Assembly: GCA_002007465.1 (NCBI GenBank)
Contig: LNAC01000019.1
Coordinates: 1,104,344-1,168,343, forward strand
Direction: 5' to 3'
DNA: 64,000 nucleotides
Origin: Ailurus styani
Lineage: Eukaryota; Chordata; Mammalia; Carnivora; Ailuridae
A model generated the notes under the pieces. It was not told where the DNA came from. It searched no databases and saw nothing but the letters and a program-made list of their open reading frames with translations. Positions 22,500-33,958 of the stretch are shown here, piece by piece; within the stretch, counting starts at the first letter, position 1; each line of letters opens with the position of its first letter. The translations under genes were made by a program, and so were the position numbers.

Positions 22500-23025
22500 C
22501 TGATTAATGGACTAAAGTCCACCAGACTGAAAGTGGAAGAAGTGTTTTTGACAAAGTTTGTCAAAAAAAGATGCCAGATATAATCTGAACCTAAACAGTA
22601 CATTTAGTACATTAGTACAGGCCAGGAGTATTTTAAACGCTTCCTAATGAATAAACAATCTATACAGAAGCACAGATAATCATTTAAACAGCCATCATTC
22701 TCAATAAGAAAATTGTTTTTGTTAACATAGAATCTGCATCATAAATATTTGCATATCAATTTATTTAATATTCCCACTTTATCCTGATACTGGCTGATTT
22801 GACTTTTAAAGTTGTAGTTCATCCAGTTCCAGAAATAAAAGCTTGCTAACCACATTCTATCCCCAAATTTACTTTGATCACTCTTGTGGTAATCAACATA
22901 TTTAATCACCATACTCACCACCCTTCATGTTTCTGTCCATAGAGACTCCCTTGTTGAACTGCTTTGTGCTACCTCTGAAGAAAGGCTTTCTCTTTAAGGG
23001 GAAAAAAAGGGGGGTGGGGGGAAAA
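22500..23025. other. unassigned AT-rich DNA
   Basis: No repeat or exon recognised. Confidence 0.4.
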
Positions 23026-23027
23026 TA

Positions 23028-23145
23028 TAGTAGAAAGAGCTACAGACTGAGAGCCAGAAAGTTGCCCTTGAGATATATCAGAAATGAAACAAGAGCTAAA
23101 CTGTGTGACCTCTCTTGTTCTCCGTTTCTTTATCTGGGTCCCGTT
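23028..23145 (+). repeat. MIR fragment, plus strand
   Basis: tagtagaaagagctacagac, actgagagccagaaag and ctgtgtgacctctcttgttc match the first half of MIR. Confidence 0.6.
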
Positions 23146-24495
23146 TCATTCTTTCACACACTACTCCCTTGAAATCCTGTATTAGGAGAATTACCCAGGC
23201 ATGCATTTCTACTTGCTAAGCTTTCATTTGCTTCCATTTTATTGAGATCCTTCCTTGGTGGCCTTCCTTCTTTCTTAGACTTTTGCAGTAAAATTCAGTG
23301 CTGCCTTTATAATTTCCACAGGTGCTGAATCTTCCACAGCAGGTTGAAAATTTAGGTCTTCCTGTGTCAGTGGCCTTTTCCCTCGGGTCTTTGCATTCCA
23401 CATATCACCTGTGTCCCAACACAGTGTTAGACCCACTGCACACTGGCAGAGTTCTTCATTGGGTCACAAAAGGGGATGTCAGTTCAAGTTTCATAAATGC
23501 AATCAATATGAAGTTGAATCTTTCAGCAGTGACTAGTAAAAATGTAATTGGTATACATGTTTCATCAGTTTGTTTTCTCCAAACATAAAAGAAATATTTT
23601 GCCTTTCTGTAACAGCAAATGACCTAAAACATTTTCCTTCAAGGGATATAATATTAATTTTTTTTAATTCCTTTAACTCTCTTTCAATGCAAATTAGGTA
23701 GAGTTTTACTGGGCATTATTATTCCCTAATTTAAGTTTGTTTTTTCTCTCAGGTGAAAACCTTGGCTTTCTGGGACATTAATAGTGTTCAAAAGTGAGAA
23801 CCATCATTCCTATTCATGTGACAAATATTTGCTTTGACCAAGTGGAAAAACATGATAGGAATTCCAATGGCTATAAGTAAATGGTGGGATTCCTTGAGCA
23901 TGGATTATTGAAGTTTCTTATTCCTAACCTGGTGAAAACATAATAGGTAATAAGTGAAGAGCATTTGTCCCTTCAGAAGGATCTTTAGAGCTGGCAGAAT
24001 GTGCCATTCTAGAATAAAATCATGCACTCATCTTTACTTATTTTTCTCCTCAAATTTTCAAGCTCTGTAAGATTATCTCAAATGAAATAGAAATTCACGA
24101 TCTTATTCTCTAACCTCACTGTCTGATAGAATTGTATTTACACTTAAACAAATGGCATTGCTAAAACCTATATATCTATAAAGAGTGAAACCATTGTCCA
24201 CATAATATGAGTACACATTTTTTGTAGCAAAGGCTACCATTTTATACTGCTTTTAACCCGAAAAACTTTGTCACATGTATATTTAATTCCTAATGATTAA
24301 TCAGGCTTTCCTTTAAAACGGATACTTTGAATGCTGTATGACTTACTCATGATATAAGATACAAGAATAGATACAAGAACATTTGAGCAGGAATAACCCC
24401 AAACTAGAAATAAAGATTCTTGGATCTTGATAACCATTTTAAAACTGCATAGGCTATAATTTTTAAATACATTCAAATAATACAAAAGTATGTAG
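23146..24495. other. unassigned DNA, repeat-poor
   Basis: No repeat family recognised over 1.3 kb. Opposed frames at 23216-23401 (-) and 23322-23588 (+) are not recognisable. Confidence 0.4.
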
Positions 24496-24499
24496 GCTA

Positions 24500-25290
24500 C
24501 AAATTAAATACTGTCTCTGGTTCCCTGTTGCCTCTTCCCACTGTCTCTTGCATAGACCCTTCCTGAAAGGATATAATGTAAATTTTGTCCATTCTTAGTG
24601 TGTGCATTTATACACAAAATATATATTTGTGTAACAAATATCTTTTTATTTTTATAAAGAAAATCATGCCTTACACATTATTTTGAAAAGAATCTTGTTA
24701 CTTAAAATATGTCAAATATGTCTCATAGGTATTTCCTATTTTTTAACTGTGGCAAAATATTCATATACAAAGCTGATATTTAACCATTTCATTATTGATT
24801 CATATTTTTGCCTATCTCAATTATTCTTGACTACAAACTCTGCTTCAGTGAACATCTCAGTATGTAAGTTTATACCTAAATACACAGAAGTTGAAATTTG
24901 GTTCAAGTATTTTTTAAAAAGTTGATAAAGATTTCCAAAGGCCCACCAAAGAGGTTTAACCAATTTATATTCCCACAAACAGTATATTCAGAGTGATCAT
25001 TTCCCCACATATTCACCAAAACTCAATATTATCAATTACCAATCTTTTTGCATTTTTCTAAATTTATATATATACATATATATATTCCCTCAAATTTATA
25101 TATATCCCCTCAAATATTCACAATTGCCTTAATTTTATTTCCTTGATTTTCACACCAGAGTTTGTATCATTCTAAATGTTTATGCATTTATTTGTATTTT
25201 ATATCCTTTTCCCTTCTCTTTTTGGGGTGATCCATTTCTTATTGACTTGTAGATGGTTTTTTAATATTCTTTGTTACACATATATACATA
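24500..25290 (-). repeat. ancient L1 3' region, minus strand
   Basis: On the reverse strand this follows the end of L1 ORF2. Landmarks are tctgcttcagtgaacatctc, aaaggcccaccaaagaggtt, aaccaatttatattcccaca and ttcttattgacttgtagatg. Heavily decayed, with TATATA runs at 25064-25083 and around 25105. Confidence 0.6.
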
Positions 25291-26230
25291 TTTTTTGTTA
25301 AAAGGATGATTTTTATACATACATACATCTTTTTATTCTAGTCTACTGCTTACCTTTTTGTGTGTTTATTTGTTTTTGTTTTATTTTGGTTTTGTTCACT
25401 GGCATAGGGAACCTAAAGTGGCAAGGTGATAGTTGTAGCCCTCTGTTAGGTGGAATCCATGGCAGAAGAGTTCCCACCCAAGGAGCTAGGATCTCTAATC
25501 CAGTAAAGACTAAGATTGTGGGGATGAAAAAATCAGCCTTAGTGAAAGGGAGCATATGTTTTTTGATCCATGCTTACTTTCCATCCTTGCCACCATATCC
25601 TCATGGCCCCATCGTACAAGCACTGGGATGACTCAGTAAGAATCTAATGGACATTCATTGTTTATTTGGTTGTCAAGAGCTTTGTATGAGATTGTTATTC
25701 TCTAGTAGGTATTGATATGTAATAAAAGATCTGCATGCATCATGTGCACTCCAATTGGTCTATGTATATACAATTCTGCCATACATCCTTGCCTCATGTC
25801 TTTGCATGTTCCCTCTAAGTACTGACTATTTGATCATATTATTTCCCATTGCTCAGGAATCAGTATATATCCTTTCCTCAAGCCACTTCTTTTTCAATAT
25901 GAAATGGATACCCAAGTGTATTACTCTTAACTCTGCCCAGTGGGAAGATTTTTCTTAAACACTTTCCTTCAGGGTCAGGTTTGAGCGGGGCTTTCATAGA
26001 TCAGCAGTTTCCTTGTGGCTAGCACCAACATGTTCTACCAAACTTTTTTTGTGAACCAGCCCAAGTCTTTTTTACCTCTGTCAGGGAGTCCCCAGTGATG
26101 CCATAGGTGTGTGTTGAAGAAAAGATCCCACAGAACAGACAAATGAGCCTAGGCTACCTATCCGTGTAATTTACTCAGGTGTTCTAGACTGACTTCAGTC
26201 CAGTCCTGAATGTATCCCTTCCATTATGTA
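25291..26230. other. unassigned DNA
   Basis: No repeat confidently assigned. Opposed frames around 25343-25631 and a 67-codon frame at 25755-25958 carry no recognisable domain. Confidence 0.4.
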
Positions 26231-26952
26231 GTGGATTGCTGCCAGACCCACCATGCCTTATGATTGGTAGGTCTGATAATAGCTCATGATGATCAGTTTT
26301 GTTTCACAGTCACTTGTGTCCCAAGTGATAAGGACTAAGTTTTCATTTGTGACCAGCATCATGCTATTTTTCCAAATAAGGAATTGTTCTCTGCCACAAA
26401 AGATAGGGCTTTTCTCCAGAATCCTAAGTAAACCTACTGCTTGCCTTTTAAATTTATCTGTTAACATTATTATTTTATTTTTGTTTTATTGGTTTATAAT
26501 ACTCACATATCTTGATTTTTCTTCCTTTTTATGGTCTAGATTTTCTGTTTGTATAGGAAAGCATTCCTCAAATAAACAAGAATGGTGCCTTTATTATATA
26601 TTACCATTCTTACATATACATGAATTTATTTCAAGATTATACTAGAGTATCATTAGTTTATTCGCCTCTTTTTGTATCAGTGGTTATATATATATACATA
26701 AATATATATACACATATATAAAACATATATATGTATATATGTATATGAAATATAGGGAGAGATTTGTATATTGTTTATATAATCCTGTATAAATTATATT
26801 ATGTATTATAAATAAAGAATATTATAAATGATAAAACTAATAAAATTAATGTATGATATATATGTAAATTTTTAATTTATTAAATTGAACTGGATTTCTC
26901 ATCCAATATGGGTACTACCAGTTGTAGTGAAAATTTTTGTCTTGTGATTGTC
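26231..26952. repeat. AT-rich, probably old L1-derived flank of the young L1
   Basis: 26683-26745 is TA/TATACA simple sequence. The last 60 bases (gggtactaccagttgtagtg and onward) appear continuous in style with the old L1 remnant that resumes after 33958, which suggests the young L1 landed inside an older one. This is inferred from weak phrases. Confidence 0.35.
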
Positions 26953-27249
26953 TATAATGTGAACATTTCATTTTTTTTTTTTTGCCCCAGGGGTACAGGT
27001 CTGTGAATCATCAGACTTATACCTTTCACAGCACTCACCATAGCACAAACCCTCCCCAGTGTCCATAACCCATCCACCCTATCCCTACCCTCCCACCCAC
27101 CAGTAACCCTCAGTTTGTTTTCTGAGATTAGGAGTCTCTTATGGTCTGTCTCCTTCCTGATCCCATCTTGTTTCATTATTTTTCCCTCCCTACCCCCCGC
27201 AACCCCTGCCCTGCCCCTCAAGTTCCTCATATCAGAGAGATCATATGAT

Positions 27250-27813
27250 AATTGTCTTTCTCTGATTGACTTATTTCGCTTAGCATAATACCCTCTAGTT
27301 CCATCCACGTCATTGCAAATGGCAAGATTTCGGTTTTTTGATGGCTGCATAGTATTCTATTGTATATATATACCACATCTTCTTTATCCATTCATCTGTT
27401 GATGGACATCTAGGTTCTTTCCATAGTTTGGCTATTGCAAACATTGCTGCTATAAACATTTGGGTGCATGTGCCCCTGAGGATCACTACCTTTGTATCTT
27501 TAGGGTAAATACCCAGTAGTGCGATTCCTGGGTCATAGGGCATTTTCAAATTTTTGAGGAACCTCCATACTGTTTTCCAGAGTGGCTGCACCAGCTTTCA
27601 TTCCCACTAACAGTTTAGGAGCGTTCCCCTTTCTCCACATCCTCGCCAACATCTGTCCTTTCCTGACTTGTTGATTTTAGCCATTCTGACTGGTGTGAGG
27701 TGGTATCTCACTGAGGTTTTGATTTGTATTTCCTTGATGCCAAGTGATGTTGAGCATATTCTCATGTGTCTGTTGGTCATTTGGATGTCTTCTCTGGAGA
27801 AATGTCTGTTCAT
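27250..27813 (-). pseudogene. L1 ORF2 C-terminal part, broken
   Basis: Two open pieces, 27607-27813 and 27310-27591, together cover the ORF2 C-terminus. The cysteine-rich motif starts [14 protein letters not shown] and then meets a stop, so both the conserved histidine and the last cysteine are lost. The second piece starts [14 protein letters not shown], lacks a few residues before [13 protein letters not shown], and is shifted again near its end so the usual C-terminus is out of frame. All are decay marks after insertion or mis-assembly. Confidence 0.85.
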
Positions 27814-28111
27814 GTCTTCTGCCCATTTCTTGAATGGGTTATTTGTTTTATGGGTGTTGAGTTTGAGAAGTTCTTTCTAGATTTTGGATACAAGCCCTTT
27901 ATTTGATATGTCATTTGCAAATATCTTCTCCCATTCTGTCAGTTGTCTTTTGGTTTTGTTGACTGTTTCCTTTGCCGTGAAAAGTTTTAATCTTGATGAA
28001 GTCCCACTATTTCATTTTTGCCCTTGCTTCCCTTGCCTTTGGTGATGTTTCTAGGAAGAAGTTGCTGCGGTTGAGGTCGAAGAGATTGCTGCCTGTGTTC
28101 TCCTCAAGGAT

Positions 28112-28341
28112 NNNNNNNNNNNNNNNNNNNNNNNNNNNNNNNNNNNNNNNNNNNNNNNNNNNNNNNNNNNNNNNNNNNNNNNNNNNNNNNNNNNNNNNNN
28201 NNNNNNNNNNNNNNNNNNNNNNNNNNNNNNNNNNNNNNNNNNNNNNNNNNNNNNNNNNNNNNNNNNNNNNNNNNNNNNNNNNNNNNNNNNNNNNNNNNNN
28301 NNNNNNNNNNNNNNNNNNNNNNNNNNNNNNNNNNNNNNNNN
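28112..28341. other. assembly gap, 230 N
   Basis: Unresolved bases within ORF2 between the reverse transcriptase and the C-terminal part. The L1 reading order is consistent on both sides, so the missing sequence should be ordinary L1 ORF2. Confidence 1.
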
Positions 28342-29489
28342 TGGTCTATGTGTCTGTTTTTGTGCCAGTACCATACTGACTTGATGATGACATCTTTGTA
28401 ATAGAGCTTGAAGTCTGAAATTGTGATGCCACCATCTTTGGTTTCCCTTTTCAACATTCCTTTGGCTATTTGGGGTCTTTTCTTGTTCCGTATAAATTTT
28501 AGGATTATTTGTTCCATTACTTTGAAATAAATTGTTGGTATTTTGATGGGGATTGCATTAAATGTATAGATTGCTCTGGGTAGCATAGACATTTTCACAA
28601 TATTTATTCTTCCAATCCATGAACATGGAATGTTTTTCCACTTCTTTGTGTCCTCCTCAATTTCTTTCATGTGTAATTTATAGTTTTCTGAATACAGATT
28701 TTTTGCCTCTTTGGTTAGGTTTATTCCTAGGTATCTCATGGTTTTGGGTGCTATTGTAAATGGGATTGACTCTTTAATTTCTCTTTCTTCTGTTTTGTTG
28801 TTGGTATATAGAAATGCAACTGATTTCTGGGCATTGATTTTATATCCTGACACTTTACTGAATTCCTGTATGAGTTCTAGCAGTTTTGGAGTGGAGTCCT
28901 TTGGGTTTTCCACATAAAGTATCATATCATCTGCAAAGAGTGAGAGTTTGACTTCTTCCTTGCTGATTTGGATGCCTTTTATTTCTTTTTGTTGTCTGAT
29001 TGCTGAGGCTAGGACTTCTAGTACTATGTTGAATAGCAGTGGTGATAGTGGACAGCCCTGCCATGTTCCTGACTTTAGGGGAAAAGCTCTCAGTTTTTCT
29101 CCATTGAGAATGATATTCGCTGTGGGTTTTTCGTAGATGGCTTTGATGATATTGAGGTATGTACCCTCTATGCCTACACTATGAAGAGTTTTGATTAAGA
29201 AAGGGTGCTGTACTTTGTCAAATGCTTTATCAGCATCTGTTGAGAAGATCATATGGTTCTTGTTCTTTCTTTTATTAATGTCTTGTATAACATTGATTAA
29301 TTTGCGAATGTGAAACCAACCTTGCATCCCAGGAATAAATCCCACTTGGTCGTGGTGAATAATCCTTTTTATGTGCTGCTGGATCCTATTGGCTAGTATT
29401 TTGTTGAGGATTTTTGCATCCGTATTCATCAAAGATATTGGTCTGTAATTCTCCTTCTTGATGGGGTCTTTGCCTGGTTTGGGGATCAA
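28342..29489 (-). pseudogene. L1 ORF2 reverse transcriptase domain, partial
   Basis: Open for about 380 codons from 29489 to the gap. It starts in [18 protein letters not shown] (normally internal to ORF2, so the methionine is not a start). It contains the fingers/palm motif [14 protein letters not shown] with D85, the [13 protein letters not shown] motif near residue 142, and the catalytic FADDMILY with D187 and D188. The three catalytic aspartates are therefore present. Downstream motifs ([18 protein letters not shown]) are in order. It runs into the gap at 28341 and cannot be followed through. Confidence 0.93.
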
Positions 29490-30391
29490 GGTAATGCTGG
29501 CCTCATAAAAGGANCATAAAATGAGTTTGGAAGTTTTCCTTCCATTTCTACTTTTTGGAACAGTTTCAGAAAAATAGGTGTTAATGCTTCTTTAAATGAT
29601 AGGTAGAATTCTCCTGGGAAGCCATCTGGCCCTGGGCTCTTGTTTGTTGGGAGATTTTTGGTAACTACTTCAATCACCTTACTGGTTATGGGTCTATTCA
29701 GGTCTTCAATTTCTTCCTGGTTCAGTTTTGGTAGTTTATATTTCTCTAAGAATGCATCCATTTCTTCAAGATTGTCAAGTTTGCTGGTGTAGAGTTGCTC
29801 ATAATATGTTCTTATAATTGTTTGTACTTCTTTGGTGTTGGTTGTGATCTCTCCTCTTTCATTCATGATTTTATTAATTTGAGTCCTTTCTCTTTTCTTT
29901 TGGATAAGTCTGGCCAGGGGTTTATCAATCTTATTAATTCTTTCAAAGAACCAGCTCCTAGTTTCATTGATTTGTTCCACTGTTCTTTTGGTTTCTATTT
30001 CATTGATTTCTGCTCTGATCTTTATGATTTCTCTTCTCCTGCTGGGTGTAGCCTTTCTTTGCTGTTCTTTCTCTAGCTTTTGTAGGTGTAGAGTTAGGTT
30101 GTGTACTTGAGACCTTTCTTGTTTCTTGAGAAAGGCTTGTATTGCTATATACTTTCCTCTCAGGACAGTTTTTGCTGTGTCCCAAAAATTTTGAACAGTT
30201 GTGTTTTCATTTTCATTTGTTTCCATGATTTTTTTTAATTCTTCTTTAATTTCCTGGTTGACCCATTCATTCTTGAGTAGGGTGTTCTTCAGCCTCCATG
30301 TATTTGAGGTCTTTCCAGCTTTCTTCTTGTGGTTCAGTTCTAGTTTCAGAGCATTATGGTCTGAAAATATGCAAGGAGGGAATGATCCCAA
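29486..30391 (-). pseudogene. L1 ORF2 region between endonuclease and RT, shifted frame
   Basis: About 300 codons open in a frame different from both neighbours. It begins by picking up the endonuclease end [14 protein letters not shown], which holds the last catalytic histidine of the EN fold. It continues through [18 protein letters not shown] and [17 protein letters not shown], the start of the reverse transcriptase region. A frameshift near 30375-30391 separates it from the endonuclease; the single N at 29514 separates it from the RT piece. Confidence 0.92.
29514..29514. other. single-N assembly seam
   Basis: The ten bases before the N (cataaaagga, 29504-29513) and after it (cataaaatga, 29515-29524) match at nine positions. 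This is what an unmerged contig overlap would look like, and it explains the local frame change in ORF2. Confidence 0.85.
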
Positions 30392-31046
30392 TCTTTTGGT
30401 ACCTATTGAGACCTGCTTTGTGACCCAGAATATGGTCTATTTGGGAGAATGTTCCATAGGAACTAGAGAAGAATGTGTATTCTGTTGTCTTGGGGTGGAA
30501 TGTTCTGAATATATCTGTGATGTCCAACTGGTCCAGGGTGTCATTTAAAGCCTTTATTTCCTTGTTGATCTTTTGCTTTGATGATCTGTCCATTTCAGTA
30601 AGGGGGGTGTTCAAGTCCCCTACTAATATTGTATTCTTGTCAATGTGTTTCTTTGATTTTGTTATTAATTGGTTTATATAATTGGCTGCTCCCATGTTAG
30701 GGGCATAGATATTTATGATTGTTAGATCTTCTTGTTGGACAGATCCTTTTAGTATCAAATAGTGTCCTTCCTCATCTCTTATGATATTCTTTGTCTTAAA
30801 ATATAATTTATCTGATATAAGGATTGCCACTCCACCTTTCTTTTGATGTCCATTGGCATGGTAAATTATTTTCCACCTCCTCACTTTAAATCTGGAGGTG
30901 TCTTTGCATGTAAAATGAGTTTCTTGTAGACAGCATATTGATGGGTCTTGTTTTTTTATCCATTCTGATACCCTGTGTCTTTTAGTTGGGGCATTTAGTC
31001 CATTTACATTCAGAGTAACTATTGAGAGATATACATTTAGAGCCAT
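30354..31046 (-). pseudogene. L1 ORF2 N-terminal endonuclease domain
   Basis: 230 open codons from the ORF2 start. The apurinic/apyrimidinic-endonuclease-like fold is recognisable by LNVNGLN near residue 12, LQETH with E42, GDLNTPL with D144 and N146, and SQIDHILGH with D204 and H205. In the family this domain nicks target DNA at TTTT/AA-type sites. The frame is lost after residue 224, just before the SDH motif that carries the final catalytic histidine; that motif reappears in the next frame (29486-30391). As it stands the domain is truncated. Confidence 0.94.
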
Positions 31047-31105
31047 TGTATTGCCTGTAAGGTGACTGTTACTGGATATTGTGTCTCTTCCTTTCTGGTC
31101 TATGT

Positions 31106-31106
31106 N
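31106..31106. other. single-N assembly seam
   Basis: One N between ORF1 and ORF2 in the L1; the flanks (tctatgt and caggctc) do not obviously overlap. Confidence 0.9.
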
Positions 31107-31234
31107 CAGGCTCTCTTTTCTTAGAGGACCCCTTTCAATATTTCCTGTATTGCTGGCTTGGTGTTTGCAAATTCCTTTAGTTTTTGTTTGTCCTGGAAGC
31201 TTTTTATCTCTCCTTCTATTTTCAGTGAGAGCCT

Positions 31235-31675
31235 AGCTGGATATAGTATTCTTGGCTGCAGATTTTTCTCATTTAGTGCTCTGAATACATCATGCCAGCT
31301 CTTTCTGGCCTGCCAGGTCTCTGTGGATAGGTCTGCTGACAATCTAATATTTCTACCATTGTATGTTATAGACCTCTTGTCCCGAGCTGCTTTCAGGATT
31401 TTCTCTTTGTCACTAAGACTTGTAAGTTTTACTATTAGATGACGGGGTGTGGACNAGCTGGATATAGTATTCTTGGCTGCAGATTTTTCTCATTTAGTGC
31501 TCTGAATACATCATGCCAGCTCTTTCTGGCCTGCCATGTCTCTGTCAATAGGTCTGCTGTCAGTCTAATATTTCTACCATTGTATGTTATAGGCCTCTTG
31601 TCTCGAGCTTCTTTCAGGATTTTCTCTTTGTCATTAAGACTTGTAAGTTTTACTATTAGATGATGGGGGGTGGAC
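31235..31675 (-). repeat. 220-bp direct duplication across a single-N seam
   Basis: 31235-31454 and 31456-31675 are equal in length (220 bp) and align without gaps with 11 differences by eye. The copies meet exactly at the N at 31455. Both encode the ORF1 C-terminal segment TWQARKSWHDVFRALNEKN. Confidence 0.93.
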
Positions 31676-32108
31676 CTATTTTTATTGATTTTGAGAGGGG
31701 TTCTCTGTGCCTCCTGGATTTTGATGCTTGTTCCCTTTGACAAATTAGGGAAATTTTGTACTGTAATTTGCTGCAATATACCTTCTGCCCTTCTCTCTCT
31801 TTTCCTCTTCTGGGATCCCAATTATTCTAATATTGTTTCATCTTATGGTATCACTTATCTCTCGAATTCTCTCCTCATGGTCCAGTAGTTGTTTGTCTCT
31901 CTTTTCATCCTCTTCTTTTTTCTCTGACATTTTGTCTTCTAAATCACTAATTCTATCTTCTGCTTCATTTATCCTAGCAGTAAGAGCCTCCATTTTCAAT
32001 TGCACCTCATTAATAGCTTTTTTGATTTCAGCTTGGTTAGATTTTAGTTCTTTTATTTCTCCAGAAAGGTCTTTTATTTCTTTAGAGACAGCTTCTCTAT
32101 TTTCTTCC

Positions 32109-32109
32109 N
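32109..32109. other. single-N assembly seam
   Basis: One N inside the ORF1 coiled-coil part of the L1; no clear overlap of the flanks. Confidence 0.9.
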
Positions 32110-32169
32110 CTCCATGGTTTTTTCGAGCCCAGCCAGCACCTTAATAATCATCACTCTGAATTCTAGTTC

Positions 32170-32290
32170 TGTCATATGACTAATATACTAATATATATAA
32201 TATATTAATGTATTAATGTATTAATATATCAATATACATTATATATTATATATTATATACATTAATATATTAATGTAGACATATACTAAT
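32170..32290 (-). repeat. AT-rich simple repeat inside L1 ORF1
   Basis: About 110 bases of ATATTAATGTATTAAT-type sequence lie between two recognisable ORF1 coding parts. This is not expected in ORF1 and looks like an expansion or insertion of a microsatellite. Confidence 0.88.
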
Positions 32291-32368
32291 GTCTGCATTG
32301 ATTAGGTCCCTAGCCATCATTACTGCCTCTTGTTCTTTTTTTGTTGTTGATTTTTTCTGCCTTGTCAT

Positions 32369-33941
32369 TTTATGCAGATAAGAATAGATGGATGAGAGAA
32401 CAAAATACTAAAGGGCAGCAATGATCCCAGAGAAATATATACGAACCTAATCAGAAGGCACCTGGAACTGGGGGGAGAAGAAAGAGAGAAAAAACCAAAA
32501 AACAAAAATTACAAAATCAAATAAACAAATACAAATGAAAAAATGAAAAAAATAAAACACAACTCTATATCTATATATTATCTATTTCTGTTTCTATATC
32601 TATCTGTGTCTCTGACTCTATTTCTACCTCTATATCTATCTCTATCTCTATATCTATTAGACTGGTGAATTGAACAGACCCTAAATGTATGCAAAAAATA
32701 AGGTTAAATACAATGCAGTGATAAAATATGACTATAACAATGAAAATTTAAAAAGATTAAAAATTGTTGATAAGATATAATAGTTTAAAAATGTTAAAAT
32801 AGGAAAAAGGAAAAATTTAAAAGAAAAGAATAAGAAAAAAATAAAATTCAAAGAATTTAACTTTGAACAACTAAAGAATCATGGGGGGAAAGCCATTAAT
32901 TCTCTGCGTTGCTTTCCCCTAGTTCCGGAGTTCCACAATTCTCAGTGATCTTGAACTTGGCTTTGGCTGGATGCTCTTGCTGGTCTTCTGGGGGAGGGGC
33001 CTGTTGCTGTGATTCTCAAATGTCTTTGCCCAAGGCGGAATCACACCTCCCTCACCAGGGGCCAGGCTAAGTAATCAGCTCGGGTTTGCTCTCAGGAGCT
33101 TTTGTTCCCTGAATGCTTTCCATACATCTTTGAAAGACAGGACTGAAAATGGCGGCCTCCCAGTCTCTGACCCAGAGGAGCCAATAGCTTGGGGCCTCAC
33201 TCCTCAGTATGCCCTCAGAGAAAAGTAGTCAGTCCCTCCCGTCTCCCTGGTCTCCGTTGCACTCCAAGCTCACCTGACCTGTGACCAAGTGTTTCTATCT
33301 CTGGGGCGTGGCCCCATTTAGTATCTCCAAACCTGGCAGATTCCTGCAGCCACTCTTACACCGCTACTCCCGGAGGAGGAAGGACAGGGTCTCTCCTGGT
33401 CTGCCGCCCATTGGGTCCCTGCTCAAAAAGCAGTCACCCCACTGTGCTTTGGATCATGGCCCAAGGTAACACCGAGCTGAAAGACACCTCCTCAGCTTGG
33501 CTCTGTCTCTCCCATCGGCTTCTCCTCTCTGATACCTGGGAGCTCTGTCATGTTCAGACACCCCTGGTCTTTTTGTGTCCCCGTGGGTCCTGAGACCACA
33601 TTGTTCCCACGAGCACTTCACCCCCTGCTTGGCCTCTGGGGCAACAACCCTCAGTGGAGTAGACTTCTAAAAGTTCCAATTTTGTGCTCCACTGCTCTCT
33701 CACTTGCCGGGAGCCGGCCCCTCCCCCTGGAGTCTCTCTTCCTGTCGTTTCAGATTCTCTTCTCCGCACGTCCTAGCTTCCAGAAAGTGGTCGATTTTCT
33801 GTTCCTAGAATTCTGCTCTTCTTCTCTTTGATCTCCTGTTGAATTTGTAGGTGTTCAGAATGGTTTGATAACTATCTGGGTGAATTTCTGGGACCTGATA
33901 ATAAACGGTCTCCTACTCCTCTGCCATCTTGCTCCTCCCTT
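32369..33941 (-). promoter_or_regulatory. L1 5' UTR / internal promoter region
   Basis: The 1.57 kb between the 5' tip and the ORF1 start. The distal part (32880-33941) is distinctly GC-richer than the surroundings. A YY1-like motif (gccatcttg on plus, 33923-33931) sits about 10 bases from the 5' end, as in human L1 where YY1 sets the start site. The proximal part holds A-rich sequence and a CTATAT/CTATCT run (32568-32660). Promoter activity is inferred from position and family. The open plus-strand frames here (33281-33469, 33550-33831) are antisense to the UTR and not genes. Confidence 0.75.
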
Positions 33942-33958
33942 TATAATGTGAACATTTC

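Larger units (their letters stand above)
31121..32368 (-). pseudogene. L1 ORF1 remnant, multiply broken
   Basis: ORF1 encodes the RNA-binding coiled-coil chaperone of L1. The start is legible at 32368 (MTRQKKSTTKKEQE). The frame is then broken by an AT-rich simple repeat at about 32178-32285, after which MTELEFRVMIIKVLAGLEK resumes. A coiled-coil segment of heptad-like charged residues follows (EIKKAINEVQLKME, ARINEAEDRISDLEDKM). A stop interrupts it at 31838-31840 and a frameshift follows before KRERRAEGIL. The RRM/C-terminal part (TWQARKSWHDVFRALNEKN) occurs twice because of the 220-bp duplication at the 31455 seam. The C-terminus ends AIQEILKGVL. Confidence 0.92.
26970..33941 (-). mobile_element. 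full-length L1 retrotransposon, minus strand, with assembly gaps
   Basis: Poly(A) end is the T-run at 26971-26983; the 5' end lies at 33941, where the minus strand starts AAAGGGAGGAGCAAGATGGC. That start is the usual head of carnivore L1, with a YY1-like CAAGATGGC near the tip. Perfect 17-bp copies of tataatgtgaacatttc at 26953-26969 and 33942-33958 prove a single insertion event. Order on the minus strand: 5' UTR (33941 to about 32369), ORF1 remnant (32368-31121), ORF2 remnant (31046 to about 27250), 3' UTR and poly(A). Stops, frameshifts, a 230-base gap and four single-N seams mean no intact protein is encoded as assembled. Confidence 0.96.

Noticed and set aside
30201..30548. Plus-strand open frames across the L1 (also 31158-31442, 31833-32144, 33281-33831)
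   Set aside because: They are antisense shadows of L1 ORF2, ORF1 and 5' UTR.
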